Source: Streptomyces sp. McG3 (GTDB lineage Bacteria > Actinomycetota > Actinomycetes > Streptomycetales > Streptomycetaceae). Taken from it: a stretch of DNA of 40,355 nt. Below, piece by piece: positions 31,603 to 39,216 of this stretch. Under the pieces are notes generated by a model. The model was not told where the DNA came from, did no database searches, and saw only the letters and a list, made by a program, of their open reading frames with translations. The stretch spans positions 1-40,355 of the forward strand of contig NZ_JAAXYC010000040.1 of the NCBI RefSeq assembly GCF_018619185.1. Reading direction: 5' to 3'. The stretch's first letter is position 1. Every line of letters begins with the position of its first letter. The position numbers and the translations under genes are program-made.

Positions 31603-31632
31603 AAGGTAGGGCCGGGGGCGCGGGCCCGGCAA
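31603..31632 (-). promoter_or_regulatory. Promoter of the ABC-F leader
   Basis: On the minus strand TTGCCG (31627-31632) and TACCTT (31603-31608) are separated by 18 bp, a good match to the principal sigma factor pattern. The start of transcription should fall at about 31596-31598, on the leader peptide ATG. Confidence 0.6.
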
Positions 31633-31647
31633 CCGGATTTACAGGGG

Positions 31648-32064
31648 TCAGCGAGGGCCGCCGAGCAGGTCGGTCAGACCCCGGTCCAGGTCCAGATACC
31701 GGTGCTCGTCACCCATCGGAACGAGCTCCTGCGCCCGCTGGAGGAAACGCCGCAGCTCCTCGGTGCGCACATGGACCATGGCGATGCCCTCGGGGGCGTG
31801 GAACTCCAGCACGGTCCGCTCGTACCCGAACGGCCGTACGCGTACGTCTCCCTGCCCGGCGGGGGAGTCGACCCCGGTGGTCAGCAGCTCCCGGGAGAAC
31901 TCCCAGGACACCTCGGTGCCTTCCAGGGTCGCCGGGGCCGGGAACGCCATGCGTACGGCGAAGGGGTACTGGCGGTCGTACTGAAGAGTGGCGGGCAGGG
32001 TCTCCATCCGCGGCGCGGACGCGACCATGCGGGCCTGCACGGACTGCTCGATAACGCTGGACAA
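31648..32064 (-). CDS. SsgA-family sporulation/cell-division protein (SALP)
   Basis: The 138-residue protein is a member of the SsgA-like family, unique to spore-forming actinomycetes, that guides septum formation and peptidoglycan work. Visible is the family core LPATLQYDRQYPFAVRMAFPAPA, then EVSWEFSRELLTTGV, GDVRVRPFGYERTVLEFHAPEG and HVRTEELRRFLQRAQELVP. The family N-terminus M-S-x-VIEQ is met only if a TTG at 32064 is the start; GGGAG lies upstream at a good distance, and no ATG or GTG is available nearby. It is a stand-alone gene. Which of the SALP subgroups it is cannot be read from sequence alone. Confidence 0.88.
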   Translation of the reverse strand: MSSVIEQSVQARMVASAPRMETLPATLQYDRQYPFAVRMAFPAPATLEGTEVSWEFSRELLTTGVDSPAGQGDVRVRPFGYERTVLEFHAPEGIAMVHVRTEELRRFLQRAQELVPMGDEHRYLDLDRGLTDLLGGPR

Positions 32065-32304
32065 GACCTGCTCCCTCTCGCGCGGCCGGATGAACGGTTC
32101 CCGGCATTGGAGTAGACGACGGAACTCCTCGTTTCGTGCACCGGCGCGCGGCGTGAGCTGCGTCACCGGCTCCCGGCGGTCCGGCCAGGACCTCGCGGAC
32201 CCCCGCTCTCCTGCCCGGTCGGTGGCGACGCACCCCGGACCGGCCGGGCCGGCCGCGATCACACAGGCGGCCGCGCCCGGACCTCGGGGCCGGACGGCGT
32301 GAGG

Positions 32305-32862
32305 TCAGGTGACCGCGTCGACGTGGTCCGCCGGTGCCCGGACCTTCTGCTCCACGAACGACCACGTGCCGTCCGGCGCGGAGTCCGGGGTTCCCGGAGG
32401 GACCGTCATCCACAGGGAACCGTCGTCGGCGAGGAGGATCATGCCGTGGGCGTGAAGGCAGTGCGCCGATGCACGGGCGTCGTCGGGGGTGACGCCCACC
32501 CCGGGGGTCAGCCGCGTCAGCAGATCCGTCTCGTCCAGCAGGAGTTCCAGCTGCCCGATGGCGCCCAGCGGGATGTTCGGACCGTAGATTCTCCGGAAGT
32601 GCAACAGGATCCGCATGGTGGCGGCCTCGGCGGAGTCGGCCCCGAACTGGTCGACGACCTGGGCCATGACCCCGGTGTCCGTGCCGACGGGGATGTCCCA
32701 GTCGGTGTAGAAGACCCCGGGCGGCTGGAGGTCGAACAGGAGCTTCGGCCGGCGCGGGCGCGGTGTTCTGAGCGGGCGGGGACCGATGCGCTGCGCGGCT
32801 GCCGCCCGGCGGGCCGCCTCACGTGCCCGTCGTGCGGTCGGGTCTGCTTGTTTGTGTGCCAT
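32305..32862 (-). CDS. Unknown protein with basic N-terminus
   Basis: A 185-residue cytoplasmic protein. The first 40 residues are strongly basic and Ala-rich (RRAREAARRAAAAQRIGPRP), the remainder is a compact domain with GVMAQVVDQFGADSAEAATM, RIYGPNIPLGAIGQLELLLD and ASAHCLHAHGMILLADDGSL, perhaps a winged-helix fold. No catalytic motif is seen and I do not recognise the family. The basic N-terminus would suit nucleic acid contact. No clear ribosome site precedes the ATG. The 240 bp after its stop (32065-32304) hold the SsgA-like gene's leader and show no gene. Confidence 0.65.
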   Translation of the reverse strand: MAHKQADPTARRAREAARRAAAAQRIGPRPLRTPRPRRPKLLFDLQPPGVFYTDWDIPVGTDTGVMAQVVDQFGADSAEAATMRILLHFRRIYGPNIPLGAIGQLELLLDETDLLTRLTPGVGVTPDDARASAHCLHAHGMILLADDGSLWMTVPPGTPDSAPDGTWSFVEQKVRAPADHVDAVT

Positions 32863-32957
32863 ACCCGCGCAACGAGGAGGCTCCTGCCAGGTTTCGGGTC
32901 GTGCCGCTTTCGCGGTGCCGGAGCCGGGGGCTCCGGTGCGGGAACCGGTCTCTGCTC

Positions 32958-33365
32958 TCAGTTGTGGGGGCGGGGCAGCGCGCAGGCCGCTGTACCGCCC
33001 GGCATCCGCTGCCGGTTCCTGGCCACCCCGCGGTAGACCAGGTTCGCCGCCGGGCGGATCAGGGGCAGCCGGAGGAACCGCCCGACGCCCCGGTAGGCGC
33101 GGGACGGGGAGGATTCGAGAAGACCGGCCAGGGCGGCGGCCCCGCCGGCGCGCACCCGGTCTCCGTCGAAGAGGAGAACCTCCCGGTCCAGCCGCTCCAG
33201 GTGGGGTTCGGTCAGCTCCGGCGGGAGGGTCTGCCAGGCCACGGCCGCGGTGCTGGGGTTGGCCCGCAGCTGGATCTGCCGGACAGCGGCCTGGCAGAAG
33301 CCGCAGTCACCGTCGAAGGCGAGTACGGTGCGTCCTTCTGTGTGACCGGTCACGGTGTCGCCCAT
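32958..33365 (-). CDS. DCC-family thiol-disulfide oxidoreductase-like protein (DUF393)
   Basis: The 135-residue protein opens with AFDGDCGFCQAAVRQIQ, whose Asp-Gly-Asp-Cys-x-x-Cys is the hallmark of DUF393, a thioredoxin-fold family. Further family segments are VLLFDGDRVRAGGAAALAGLL and YRGVGRFLRLPLIRPAANLVYRGVARNR. A redox role on protein or small-molecule thiols is inferred from the two cysteines. The gene follows the Rieske oxygenase gene on the same strand, 98 bp downstream, so the two may be co-expressed, though no short spacing or overlap demands it. Confidence 0.85.
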   Translation of the reverse strand: MGDTVTGHTEGRTVLAFDGDCGFCQAAVRQIQLRANPSTAAVAWQTLPPELTEPHLERLDREVLLFDGDRVRAGGAAALAGLLESSPSRAYRGVGRFLRLPLIRPAANLVYRGVARNRQRMPGGTAACALPRPHN

Positions 33366-33463
33366 GACATACCCTCCATCGCTGTGCCGTTCTCAGAGGT
33401 CTGGAAACTCCAGCGTATGTCCGGGCAGCGCGGCAGGGGTGATATCCAGCCCCTGGCTCCGGG

Positions 33464-34693
33464 TCACCCTCCCGGCGGTGCGGGAGTCGCCGGGCCGGCC
33501 GGAGCGCCCGGTTCCGCGGCGGGTGAGCCGGAGCCGGGCACCCGGTCGTCGCACACCCTGCCGTCGCACGCCGGGGTGCTGGTGGCAGCGGCGGCGCGGG
33601 GGCGGAGCGGGACGCCGTTGGCGCGCAGCACGTCGCGGACGTCCAGGATCAGGGGGAAGACCTCGTGGTTGCGGTCCTCGCCCTGCTCGTCCCACGCCCG
33701 CTGCTCGGCCTCGACGGCCATACGGTCCTCCGCGAAGACCCGTTCGGTGAAGCGCCGGATGAACGGCCAGGCCACATGCAGCGCGGCGGGCGGACTGGGC
33801 TTCTCGATCATGAGCAGTCCGTAGGCGTGGCACCTGCGTTGCTCCGTGTCCTCGGGCACGTACACGGCCCAGAGACGCAGTACCGGGCGGTCGGCCTTCT
33901 CGGGGACCAGGTCCAGGGTCTGGTAGGGGTACTCGGTGCGGATGGTCATCACGTCGCTGGAGGCCTGGCCGCCGATGCCCTCGGCGGCGAGCAGACGGGC
34001 GCTGCGGTTGCGTCTGCCCCCGGTGTGGGTGAACAGATAGCGGGCCTCCACCGACAGCGGGTCGCTCCGGTACCCCAGCAGCTGTGGCTGGAGTCTGCCG
34101 ACGACGCCCCGGTGGAGGAACTGGTGGTTCATGTCGAGCAGGTTCTCGTGCATGAACGAGTAGTGGCAGCGCACGGTCCGGGAGAAGGTCATGGTCCGGT
34201 ACGCCGGAGAGGCGAAGCCCGGGACCTCGGGCAGCGCGGTGGCCGCCGCCTTCTCCGGGTCGCCCGGAAAGACGAACACCAGCCCGTACGCCTCGCGGAC
34301 CGGGTAGCCGCGCACGCCGCGCGGCGGCCGGCGGTCCCCCTTGGACAGGTACGGGATCTGCGAGATGCGGCCGTCGCCGCGGTAGGCCCAGGCGTGATAG
34401 CAGCAGCGGAGTGTCTCGCCGTCCACGACGCCCATGCTCAGGGGCACCTGCCGGTGGGCGCACCGGTCCTCCAGCGCATGCACGGCACCGCTCCGGCCGC
34501 GGAAGAGCGCGATGCGCTCCCCGGCGAACGCGGTCGCGGCCACCCGTCCGCCGCGCACGCTCCGGGACCGTGCCACGGGGTACCAGAAGTCCGGGTTCGC
34601 CCCCACCCGGCGCAGGTCGGGCAGGCCGGAGTGCGGATCGCGACGCTCCGGGGGCAGTCCGCGTGGGACGTTGTCCGAGCCGTTCTCGGTCAT
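33464..34693 (-). CDS. Rieske [2Fe-2S] ring-hydroxylating oxygenase
   Basis: The 409-residue protein has a Rieske domain at about 25-130: CAH (Cys-x-His), 16 residues, then CCYH (Cys-x2-His), the ligands of the cluster. The catalytic iron site follows at about 185-205 (HENLLDMNHQFLH), with the two histidines and an upstream carboxylate as in phthalate- and VanA-type oxygenases. They hydroxylate or demethylate aromatic or terpenoid substrates using electrons from a reductase. No ferredoxin or reductase gene is adjacent. The ATG has GGGAG upstream; 81 further in-frame codons are excluded. The last 45 residues form a low-complexity Pro/Ala tail with two extra cysteines. The substrate is unknown. 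Confidence 0.9.
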   Translation of the reverse strand: MTENGSDNVPRGLPPERRDPHSGLPDLRRVGANPDFWYPVARSRSVRGGRVAATAFAGERIALFRGRSGAVHALEDRCAHRQVPLSMGVVDGETLRCCYHAWAYRGDGRISQIPYLSKGDRRPPRGVRGYPVREAYGLVFVFPGDPEKAAATALPEVPGFASPAYRTMTFSRTVRCHYSFMHENLLDMNHQFLHRGVVGRLQPQLLGYRSDPLSVEARYLFTHTGGRRNRSARLLAAEGIGGQASSDVMTIRTEYPYQTLDLVPEKADRPVLRLWAVYVPEDTEQRRCHAYGLLMIEKPSPPAALHVAWPFIRRFTERVFAEDRMAVEAEQRAWDEQGEDRNHEVFPLILDVRDVLRANGVPLRPRAAAATSTPACDGRVCDDRVPGSGSPAAEPGAPAGPATPAPPGG

Positions 34694-35027
34694 GCCTCTC
34701 CCTCGTCCGTGGGAAACGCTCTCCATCCTGGCCGCCGACCCCGGACGAGCGCTCGCCCGGGGCGTCCGGACGGGTGCCTTCCCCGGACGCGCGGGCTCTA
34801 GGGCTCGCCCCCGGGTCCGGCCACCTCCGTGCTCTCCTCGGCGGGGCCACCGGCCGGCACCTCGCTGCTCCTTCGCACCGCCCAGGTCCGGGGCAGCGCG
34901 AAAGAGAGCGCCCCGGATGAGAGCGGAAGCCGTCACCGGGAACGGCGGCCGGACCCGGCGGGCCCGGCCGGGGCGCCGGGCTCCGGGCGAGAAGGGCCGG
35001 GTGGCCCGGCTGGGGTTCCGGGCGGCC
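34694..35027. other. 334-bp gap without a gene; hairpins only
   Basis: I see no coding gene here. A stem of GCGTCCGG (34762-34769) with CCGGACGC (34783-34790), extended outwards by GCCCG/CGGGC (34755-34759 with 34792-34796), lies about 60 bp before the Rieske start. A second, GCCGGG/CCCGGC (34996-35001 with 35005-35010), follows the hydrolase stop and is its likely terminator. Confidence 0.5.
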
Positions 35028-35897
35028 CTACGAGGCGCCGTCGAGGACCTCCCGCAGCCGCTGCCCGAACTCGTCCGGCTTCCCCGGATAGCCGAACTCC
35101 CCGTCGAGGAAGCCGCCGTGATGGCTCGGGAAGACCGTCACCCGCTGCCCGAGCAGTTCGGCGGTCGCGGCGGACGTCCGCCCCGTCTGCACGCTCCGGG
35201 ACTCCTCGCCCACGGCGATCACCACGCGGGTGGCGGCCGCGGCGAGGGCGTCGACGTCCGGCCGGTAGTCGCTGATCGCCCAGGACCGGTCGGACAGCAG
35301 CGGGTCGTCGCGCGAGCCGTCGTCCTCGGCGGGCATGCCGAACGCGGCGGGATCGGGCGCGGGCTGTGCGAAGTACGCGTCGGTGAACTCACCCTCCCAC
35401 GAGGTCATCGCCACGAACGCGGCCATCCCGGCCCCCCACCCGCGCTTCTCGTACGCGTCCCGGACCCCGGCCCGGGCCCGGAGAGCCGCCGGGCCGTCCG
35501 GGGTGAGGGTGATGAGCGGGGGCTCGTGGGCGACGAGGGTGGTCACATCACCGGGGTGGCGCGCCACGAGGGCGAGAGCGGTGACCGCTCCGCCGCTGCT
35601 GGCGAACATCTCGACCGGCCCGGCCCCGAGCGCCTCGATGACCGCGTGCACGTCGTCGGCCTGGGTCTCGGGCGTGTGGTCGGTCCGGCCGTCCTTGCGG
35701 ATGCTGCGGCCGAGCCCCCGGGGGTCGTAGGTCACCACGGTCCGCCCGGGGAAGCGTGCCGCGAGCGCGACGAATCCGGTGGCGTCCATGGGCTGCCCGA
35801 TCATGAACAACGGCGGGCGGCCGTCAGCGGTCGGCAGGGGCCCGCGAACGTCGTGGACGAGGTCGGCGCCGGCTGTCCTGAGTGTGTACGTTTCCAT
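35028..35897 (-). CDS. Alpha/beta-hydrolase
   Basis: The 289-residue protein shows the alpha/beta-hydrolase layout: oxyanion region FMIGQPMDATGF, strand RTVVTYDPRGLGRS, nucleophile elbow EMFASSGGAVTALAL with Ser101, and a late histidine in FPSHHGGFL. The acid is probably an Asp between these. Such enzymes hydrolyse esters, epoxides or similar bonds; no specific substrate is indicated. No signal peptide. The ATG at 35897 starts METYTLRTAGADLVHDVRG. A small hairpin follows the stop. Confidence 0.88.
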   Translation of the reverse strand: METYTLRTAGADLVHDVRGPLPTADGRPPLFMIGQPMDATGFVALAARFPGRTVVTYDPRGLGRSIRKDGRTDHTPETQADDVHAVIEALGAGPVEMFASSGGAVTALALVARHPGDVTTLVAHEPPLITLTPDGPAALRARAGVRDAYEKRGWGAGMAAFVAMTSWEGEFTDAYFAQPAPDPAAFGMPAEDDGSRDDPLLSDRSWAISDYRPDVDALAAAATRVVIAVGEESRSVQTGRTSAATAELLGQRVTVFPSHHGGFLDGEFGYPGKPDEFGQRLREVLDGAS

Positions 35898-35972
35898 ACC
35901 CGTGCAGACCGGCCCCGCCCCGGAAACTCATCGGCCGCGTCCGGACCGGGAGCGGCGGGTCCCGGCCGCCCG

Positions 35973-36269
35973 CTACGGCAACGGCTGCTGGTACGGAGCG
36001 AGTCCGGGCGCCGTCCTGGTGGCGATGAACTCGGTGATCCGGTACGCGCACACACCGTGCTCGGCGAACGGGTCGTCCGCCGCGATCCTCTCGATCGCCG
36101 CCCGGTCCTCCCCGACGGCCAGGATCACTCCGCCGTCCCGGGGGTTCTTTCGGCCCGAGGCGATGAAGACGCCCGCCGCGTACTGCTCGTCGAGCCAGGC
36201 GATGTGCTCCCGCATCAGGGCGTCGACGCGTTCGACCGGAGCCGTGTAGGTCAATTCGAGTACGAACAT
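35973..36269 (-). CDS. YciI-like small protein
   Basis: The 98-residue protein has the ferredoxin-like YCII fold: FVLELTYTAPVERVDALM, EHIAWLDEQYAAGVFIASG, GGVILAVGEDRAAIERIAAD and DPFAEHGVCAYRITEF. The His of REH is placed as in YciI relatives, some of which are dehydrochlorinases or muconolactone-isomerase-like enzymes; most have no known reaction. The start at 36269 begins MFVLELTY; 75 upstream in-frame codons are excluded because they overlap the divergent endonuclease V promoter. Confidence 0.82.
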   Translation of the reverse strand: MFVLELTYTAPVERVDALMREHIAWLDEQYAAGVFIASGRKNPRDGGVILAVGEDRAAIERIAADDPFAEHGVCAYRITEFIATRTAPGLAPYQQPLP

Positions 36270-36350
36270 GATCGTCAGGCTACGGGATTCCGGCCGCCCG
36301 TCCCGAGGTCCCACCACACACCGCGTAACGGGCGCCGACACATCACCGCA

Positions 36351-36356
36351 TAAGCT
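36351..36356 (+). promoter_or_regulatory. -10 box for leaderless endonuclease V mRNA
   Basis: TAAGCT ends seven bases before the ATG at 36364, and no ribosome site is present. The -35 region is poor. Confidence 0.4.
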
Positions 36357-36363
36357 TCCGGAC

Positions 36364-37056
36364 ATGACGACCTCCCCCACCCCCGCCCACGAGACCCCCG
36401 CCGACGAAGCCGAGGGCCGGGCGATCCAGGACCTGCTGCGCGGCCGGGTGATCCTGGACGAGGCGGGGCCGGAGCCCGGAACCGGGCTGGTCACCGGGGT
36501 GGACGTGGCCTACGACGACGTGAAGGACGTCGTCGTCGCGGCGGCCGTGGTGCTGGACGCGGTGACCCTGGAGACGATCGACGAGGCCACCGCCGTCGGC
36601 CGGATCACCTTCCCGTACGTCCCCGGGCTGCTGGCCTTCCGGGAGATCCCGACGGCGCTGGAGGCCCTGGAGGCACTGAGCGTCGACCCGGGCCTCGTCA
36701 TCTGCGACGGCTACGGTCTGGCGCACCCGCGCCGCTTCGGACTCGCCAGCCACCTGGGCGTGCTGACCGGTCTGCCGGTGATCGGTGTCGGCAAGAACCC
36801 GTTCACGTTCACGTACGAGGCCCCCGGCCCCCGGCGCGGCGACTTCTCGCCGCTGCTGGACGGCGACGAGGTGGTCGGCCGGGCGCTGCGCACCCAGGAG
36901 AACACCAACCCGGTGTTCGTCTCGGTGGGCCACCGCATCAGCCTCGACAACGCCTGCGCCCACACGCTCCGCCTCGCCGGCCGGTTCCGCCAGCCGGAGA
37001 GCACCCGCCGGGCGGACGCCCTGTGCCGGCAGACCCTGCGGGAAGCGACCGCCTGA
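36364..37056 (+). CDS. nfi: Endonuclease V (deoxyinosine 3' endonuclease)
   Basis: The 230-residue protein carries the endonuclease V landmarks: GVDVAY (first catalytic Asp), FPYVPGLLAFREIP (the wedge segment), DGYGLAHPRRFGLASHLGV (second Asp and the DNA-base-recognition His) and GVGKNPF. It nicks DNA one base 3' of deoxyinosine, initiating repair of deaminated adenine. Length is normal for the family. Start ATG 36364 lies after a -10-like box, which suggests a leaderless message. It is divergent from the YciI-like gene. Confidence 0.95.
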   Translation: MTTSPTPAHETPADEAEGRAIQDLLRGRVILDEAGPEPGTGLVTGVDVAYDDVKDVVVAAAVVLDAVTLETIDEATAVGRITFPYVPGLLAFREIPTALEALEALSVDPGLVICDGYGLAHPRRFGLASHLGVLTGLPVIGVGKNPFTFTYEAPGPRRGDFSPLLDGDEVVGRALRTQENTNPVFVSVGHRISLDNACAHTLRLAGRFRQPESTRRADALCRQTLREATA

Positions 37057-37128
37057 CGCGGGCCCCGCGTACCCGGGCGGGCGGCCCGCCTCCATGGGCC
37101 GGGCCACGCGGAGATAGCGTGCGTCTCC

Positions 37129-37566
37129 ATGACGCGTGTGTGGATACTGCCGGTCCTGTTGGTGCTCAGCGGTGCCGCCGCCGCGACCGGGCCCGCCCGC
37201 AGCGGCGACCCCGTCCTGGCGGCCGCGCTCCTCGTGCTGTTCGTGCTGCTCGCCGGGGCGACCTCGCCCCTGGTCTTCCCGAGGCCGATCGCCGCGGCCG
37301 AGGCCCGTCGGCGCAGCGCGGCCGACGGCCGCCCGGTCGTCTACTGGCGTCCGGGCTGCACGTACTGTCTGCGGCTCCGTCTCCGGCTGGGCCGCGACGC
37401 CTCCCGGCTGTACTGGGTCGACATCTGGCGCGATCCGGCGGGAGCGGCCGAGGTCCGGGCGGCCAACGGCGGCGACGAGACCGTGCCGACCGTCTTCGTG
37501 GCGGACCGGCCGCACACCAACCCGGACCCGTCGTGGGTACGCGCACAGCTGCCGCCCGCCGCGTGA
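37129..37566 (+). CDS. Membrane-anchored glutaredoxin-like protein
   Basis: The 145-residue protein has two N-terminal membrane helices (about 5-20 and 28-48) and a glutaredoxin domain with CTYC (about 77-80), a DIWRDP segment and the cis-proline loop ETVPTVFV. The soluble domain would face the cytoplasm if both helices span the membrane. The ATG follows TAGCGT by eight bases, so the mRNA may be leaderless. A role in thiol-disulfide exchange at the membrane is inferred from the CxxC and fold only. Confidence 0.85.
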   Translation: MTRVWILPVLLVLSGAAAATGPARSGDPVLAAALLVLFVLLAGATSPLVFPRPIAAAEARRRSAADGRPVVYWRPGCTYCLRLRLRLGRDASRLYWVDIWRDPAGAAEVRAANGGDETVPTVFVADRPHTNPDPSWVRAQLPPAA

Positions 37567-37604
37567 CGGTCCCGGGCGTGGAACAGTCCTGCAACTGAGT
37601 ACCC

Positions 37605-37627
37605 GTACGGATGGCATAGATCCGTAC
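37605..37627. repeat. 8-bp inverted repeat in front of the small membrane protein gene
   Basis: GTACGGAT (37605-37612) and ATCCGTAC (37620-37627) are perfect reverse complements with a 7-nt spacer; a third copy of ATCCGTAC lies inside the following gene at 37669-37676. The pair covers the -35 position relative to the CAGGCT box at 37635-37640, so it could bind a regulator. Confidence 0.5.
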
Positions 37628-37647
37628 AGCTGGGCAGGCTAGAACGC

Positions 37648-37791
37648 ATGAACGCCTCTCGTGCAGCCATCCGTACCGCGCCCTTCGACCCCGCTCAGCG
37701 CCGTATGGCCCTCGGCATGCTCCTCGGGAGCGCCGTCGGGCTCGTCTGGCTGGGCGCGATGCTCTACACGCTGGCCGACTGGATCTTCTAG
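37648..37791 (+). CDS. Small membrane protein (47 residues)
   Basis: A 48-codon frame starting at ATG 37648, too short for most gene finders. The protein is MNASRAAIRTAPFDPAQRR, then one hydrophobic helix (MALGMLLGSAVGLVWLGAML) and a short end YTLADWIF. A CAGGCT box ends seven bases before the ATG, suggesting a leaderless message. The positively charged N-terminus and single helix fit an inner-membrane anchor with its N-terminus inside. Codon third positions follow the genome's G/C preference. Function unknown; it is convergent with the next gene. Confidence 0.7.
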   Translation: MNASRAAIRTAPFDPAQRRMALGMLLGSAVGLVWLGAMLYTLADWIF

Positions 37792-37819
37792 ACGCCCCCG
37801 GTCCCTCCCCCGGTGTCGG

Positions 37820-39010
37820 CTACCGCACCGCCGCCACCCGGAACCGCAGTCCCGCCGCCGTCAGCCGCTCCAGGAGCGCGTCGCCCATGGCCACCGCCGT
37901 GGTGACCTGCCCGGAGGTCTCCGGCAGCTCGTCCAGGGCCAGGCACACCGCCGACTCGGCGAGGATCTTCGCCGTCTCGCCGTAACCCGGGTCGCCGCCC
38001 GACACCTCGGTGAAGACGCGCCGTCCGCCGCCCTCGCCGACGAAGCGGATGGTGAACCAGCTCCGCTCGCGGCGTTCCTCGTCCGGCCCCTGCCCCGGCT
38101 CGTAACGCCCCATCAGCCACTCCCGTACGCCCTCCACCTGAGCGGCGGCCACCAGCGCGCCGATCGCCACGGGGGCGCCGAGGGCCATCGGCAGGGTCTT
38201 GACCGAGGCGAAGTGCCGGTAGCGGAAGTCGGGACCGTACCGCTCCAGGGACCGCGCCGAGCGGCCCACGATCGTCGGGTCCACCGTAGGCAGCGGCAGC
38301 GCCCAGGTGCCGACGGACCCGCTGAAGTGCGGGGAGCCCGCAGGGGTGCGGACCCGTCGGCCCACCAGGCGCGGCTCGTGCAGCCGGCGCTCCCGGGCGG
38401 CGGCCAGCAGCTGCGGGCCCCGGCCCATCGCGGTCAGCGCCGAGGCGAACGTCCCGCCGGAGAACACCGCGTCGGTACGGACGAAGCCGTCGACGGTGAG
38501 GGGGACGTCCTCGGGCAGCTGCTTGACGGTGAAGTACGCCCCCAGGTCGTGGGGGACGGAGTCGAAGCCGCAGGCGTGCACGATGCGCGCCCCCGTCTCA
38601 CGGGCCCGCGCGTCGTGCTCCAGATACGTCCGGTCGATGAACTCCGCCTCGCCCGTGAGGTCCGCGTAGTCCGTCCCGGCCTCGGCGCACGCGGCGACGA
38701 GCTTCTCGCCGTAACGGATGTACGGCCCGACCGTTGTGGCCACCACCCGGGTGGAGGCGGCCAGTTCGGCCAGGGCCTCCGCGTCGTCCGCGTCCGTCTC
38801 CAGCAGCGGCAGCTCCGCGCAGCCGGGTGCGATCGCGGTGAGCCGCTCGCGCAGAGCCTCCAGCTTGGCCCGGCTGCGACCGGCCAGCGCCCAGCGCAGG
38901 CCGACGGGGGCGTGGGCCGCCAGGTACTCGGCCGTGAGCGTCCCCACGAAGCCGGTGGCACCGAAGAGGACGACGTCCAAGGGGCGGGTCGCGTCGTTCT
39001 GCCTGTTCAC
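37820..39010 (-). CDS. Saccharopine dehydrogenase-like oxidoreductase (trans-acting enoyl reductase type)
   Basis: The 396-residue protein has an N-terminal Rossmann fold (DVVLFGATGFVGTLTAEYLAA), followed by the AGRSRAKLEALRERL region and YADLTGEAEFIDRTY, the layout of the saccharopine-dehydrogenase-like family that includes mycobacterial trans-acting enoyl reductase (Rv2953). The central part carries ARIVHACGFDSVPHDLGAY. It would reduce or oxidise a substrate with NAD(P)H. Start: a GTG at 39010 has GGAGG five bases upstream, better than the ATG four codons earlier, which would contain the ribosome site. Substrate not readable. Divergent from the CoA-transferase gene. Confidence 0.86.
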   Translation of the reverse strand: MNRQNDATRPLDVVLFGATGFVGTLTAEYLAAHAPVGLRWALAGRSRAKLEALRERLTAIAPGCAELPLLETDADDAEALAELAASTRVVATTVGPYIRYGEKLVAACAEAGTDYADLTGEAEFIDRTYLEHDARARETGARIVHACGFDSVPHDLGAYFTVKQLPEDVPLTVDGFVRTDAVFSGGTFASALTAMGRGPQLLAAARERRLHEPRLVGRRVRTPAGSPHFSGSVGTWALPLPTVDPTIVGRSARSLERYGPDFRYRHFASVKTLPMALGAPVAIGALVAAAQVEGVREWLMGRYEPGQGPDEERRERSWFTIRFVGEGGGRRVFTEVSGGDPGYGETAKILAESAVCLALDELPETSGQVTTAVAMGDALLERLTAAGLRFRVAAVR

Positions 39011-39120
39011 GAGTACCTCCATTGCGAGCCGGTGCCGACGTGGCAGGCAGAGGGTAGCGGAGAGCGATGTGGCGGCGCCCGGCCGGGCGGCCGGATGCGA
39101 GAGGATCGAGGGAAAGAACT

Positions 39121-39180
39121 AAGCGCTTGCTCGGCCCGAGGGGTTGTGCGGAGCGGGACACGTTCTTAGCATCACTGATG
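39121..39180 (+). promoter_or_regulatory. Promoter and operator region of the CoA-transferase gene
   Basis: TTGTGC (39144-39149) and TAGCAT (39167-39172) are spaced by 17 bp. A palindrome CATCA-C-TGATG (39170-39180) overlaps the -10 and the start of transcription. Upstream is the perfect 8-bp palindrome AAGCGCTT (39121-39128), within TAAGCGCTTGCT, a pattern often seen in TetR-regulated acyl-CoA genes. Confidence 0.5.
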
Positions 39181-39216
39181 TTACATCGGTTGTGTCACAC
39201 CTCTGGGGGCTCACAG

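Noticed and set aside
34829..35275. Plus-strand frame of 148 codons starting in the hydrolase-Rieske gap
   Set aside because: It has no recognisable domain, is Arg/Pro/Ser-rich and overlaps the end of the alpha/beta-hydrolase gene antisense.
39011..39022. ATG at 39022 as start of the saccharopine-dehydrogenase-like gene
   Set aside because: Its first codons contain the GGAGG ribosome site for the GTG at 39010.
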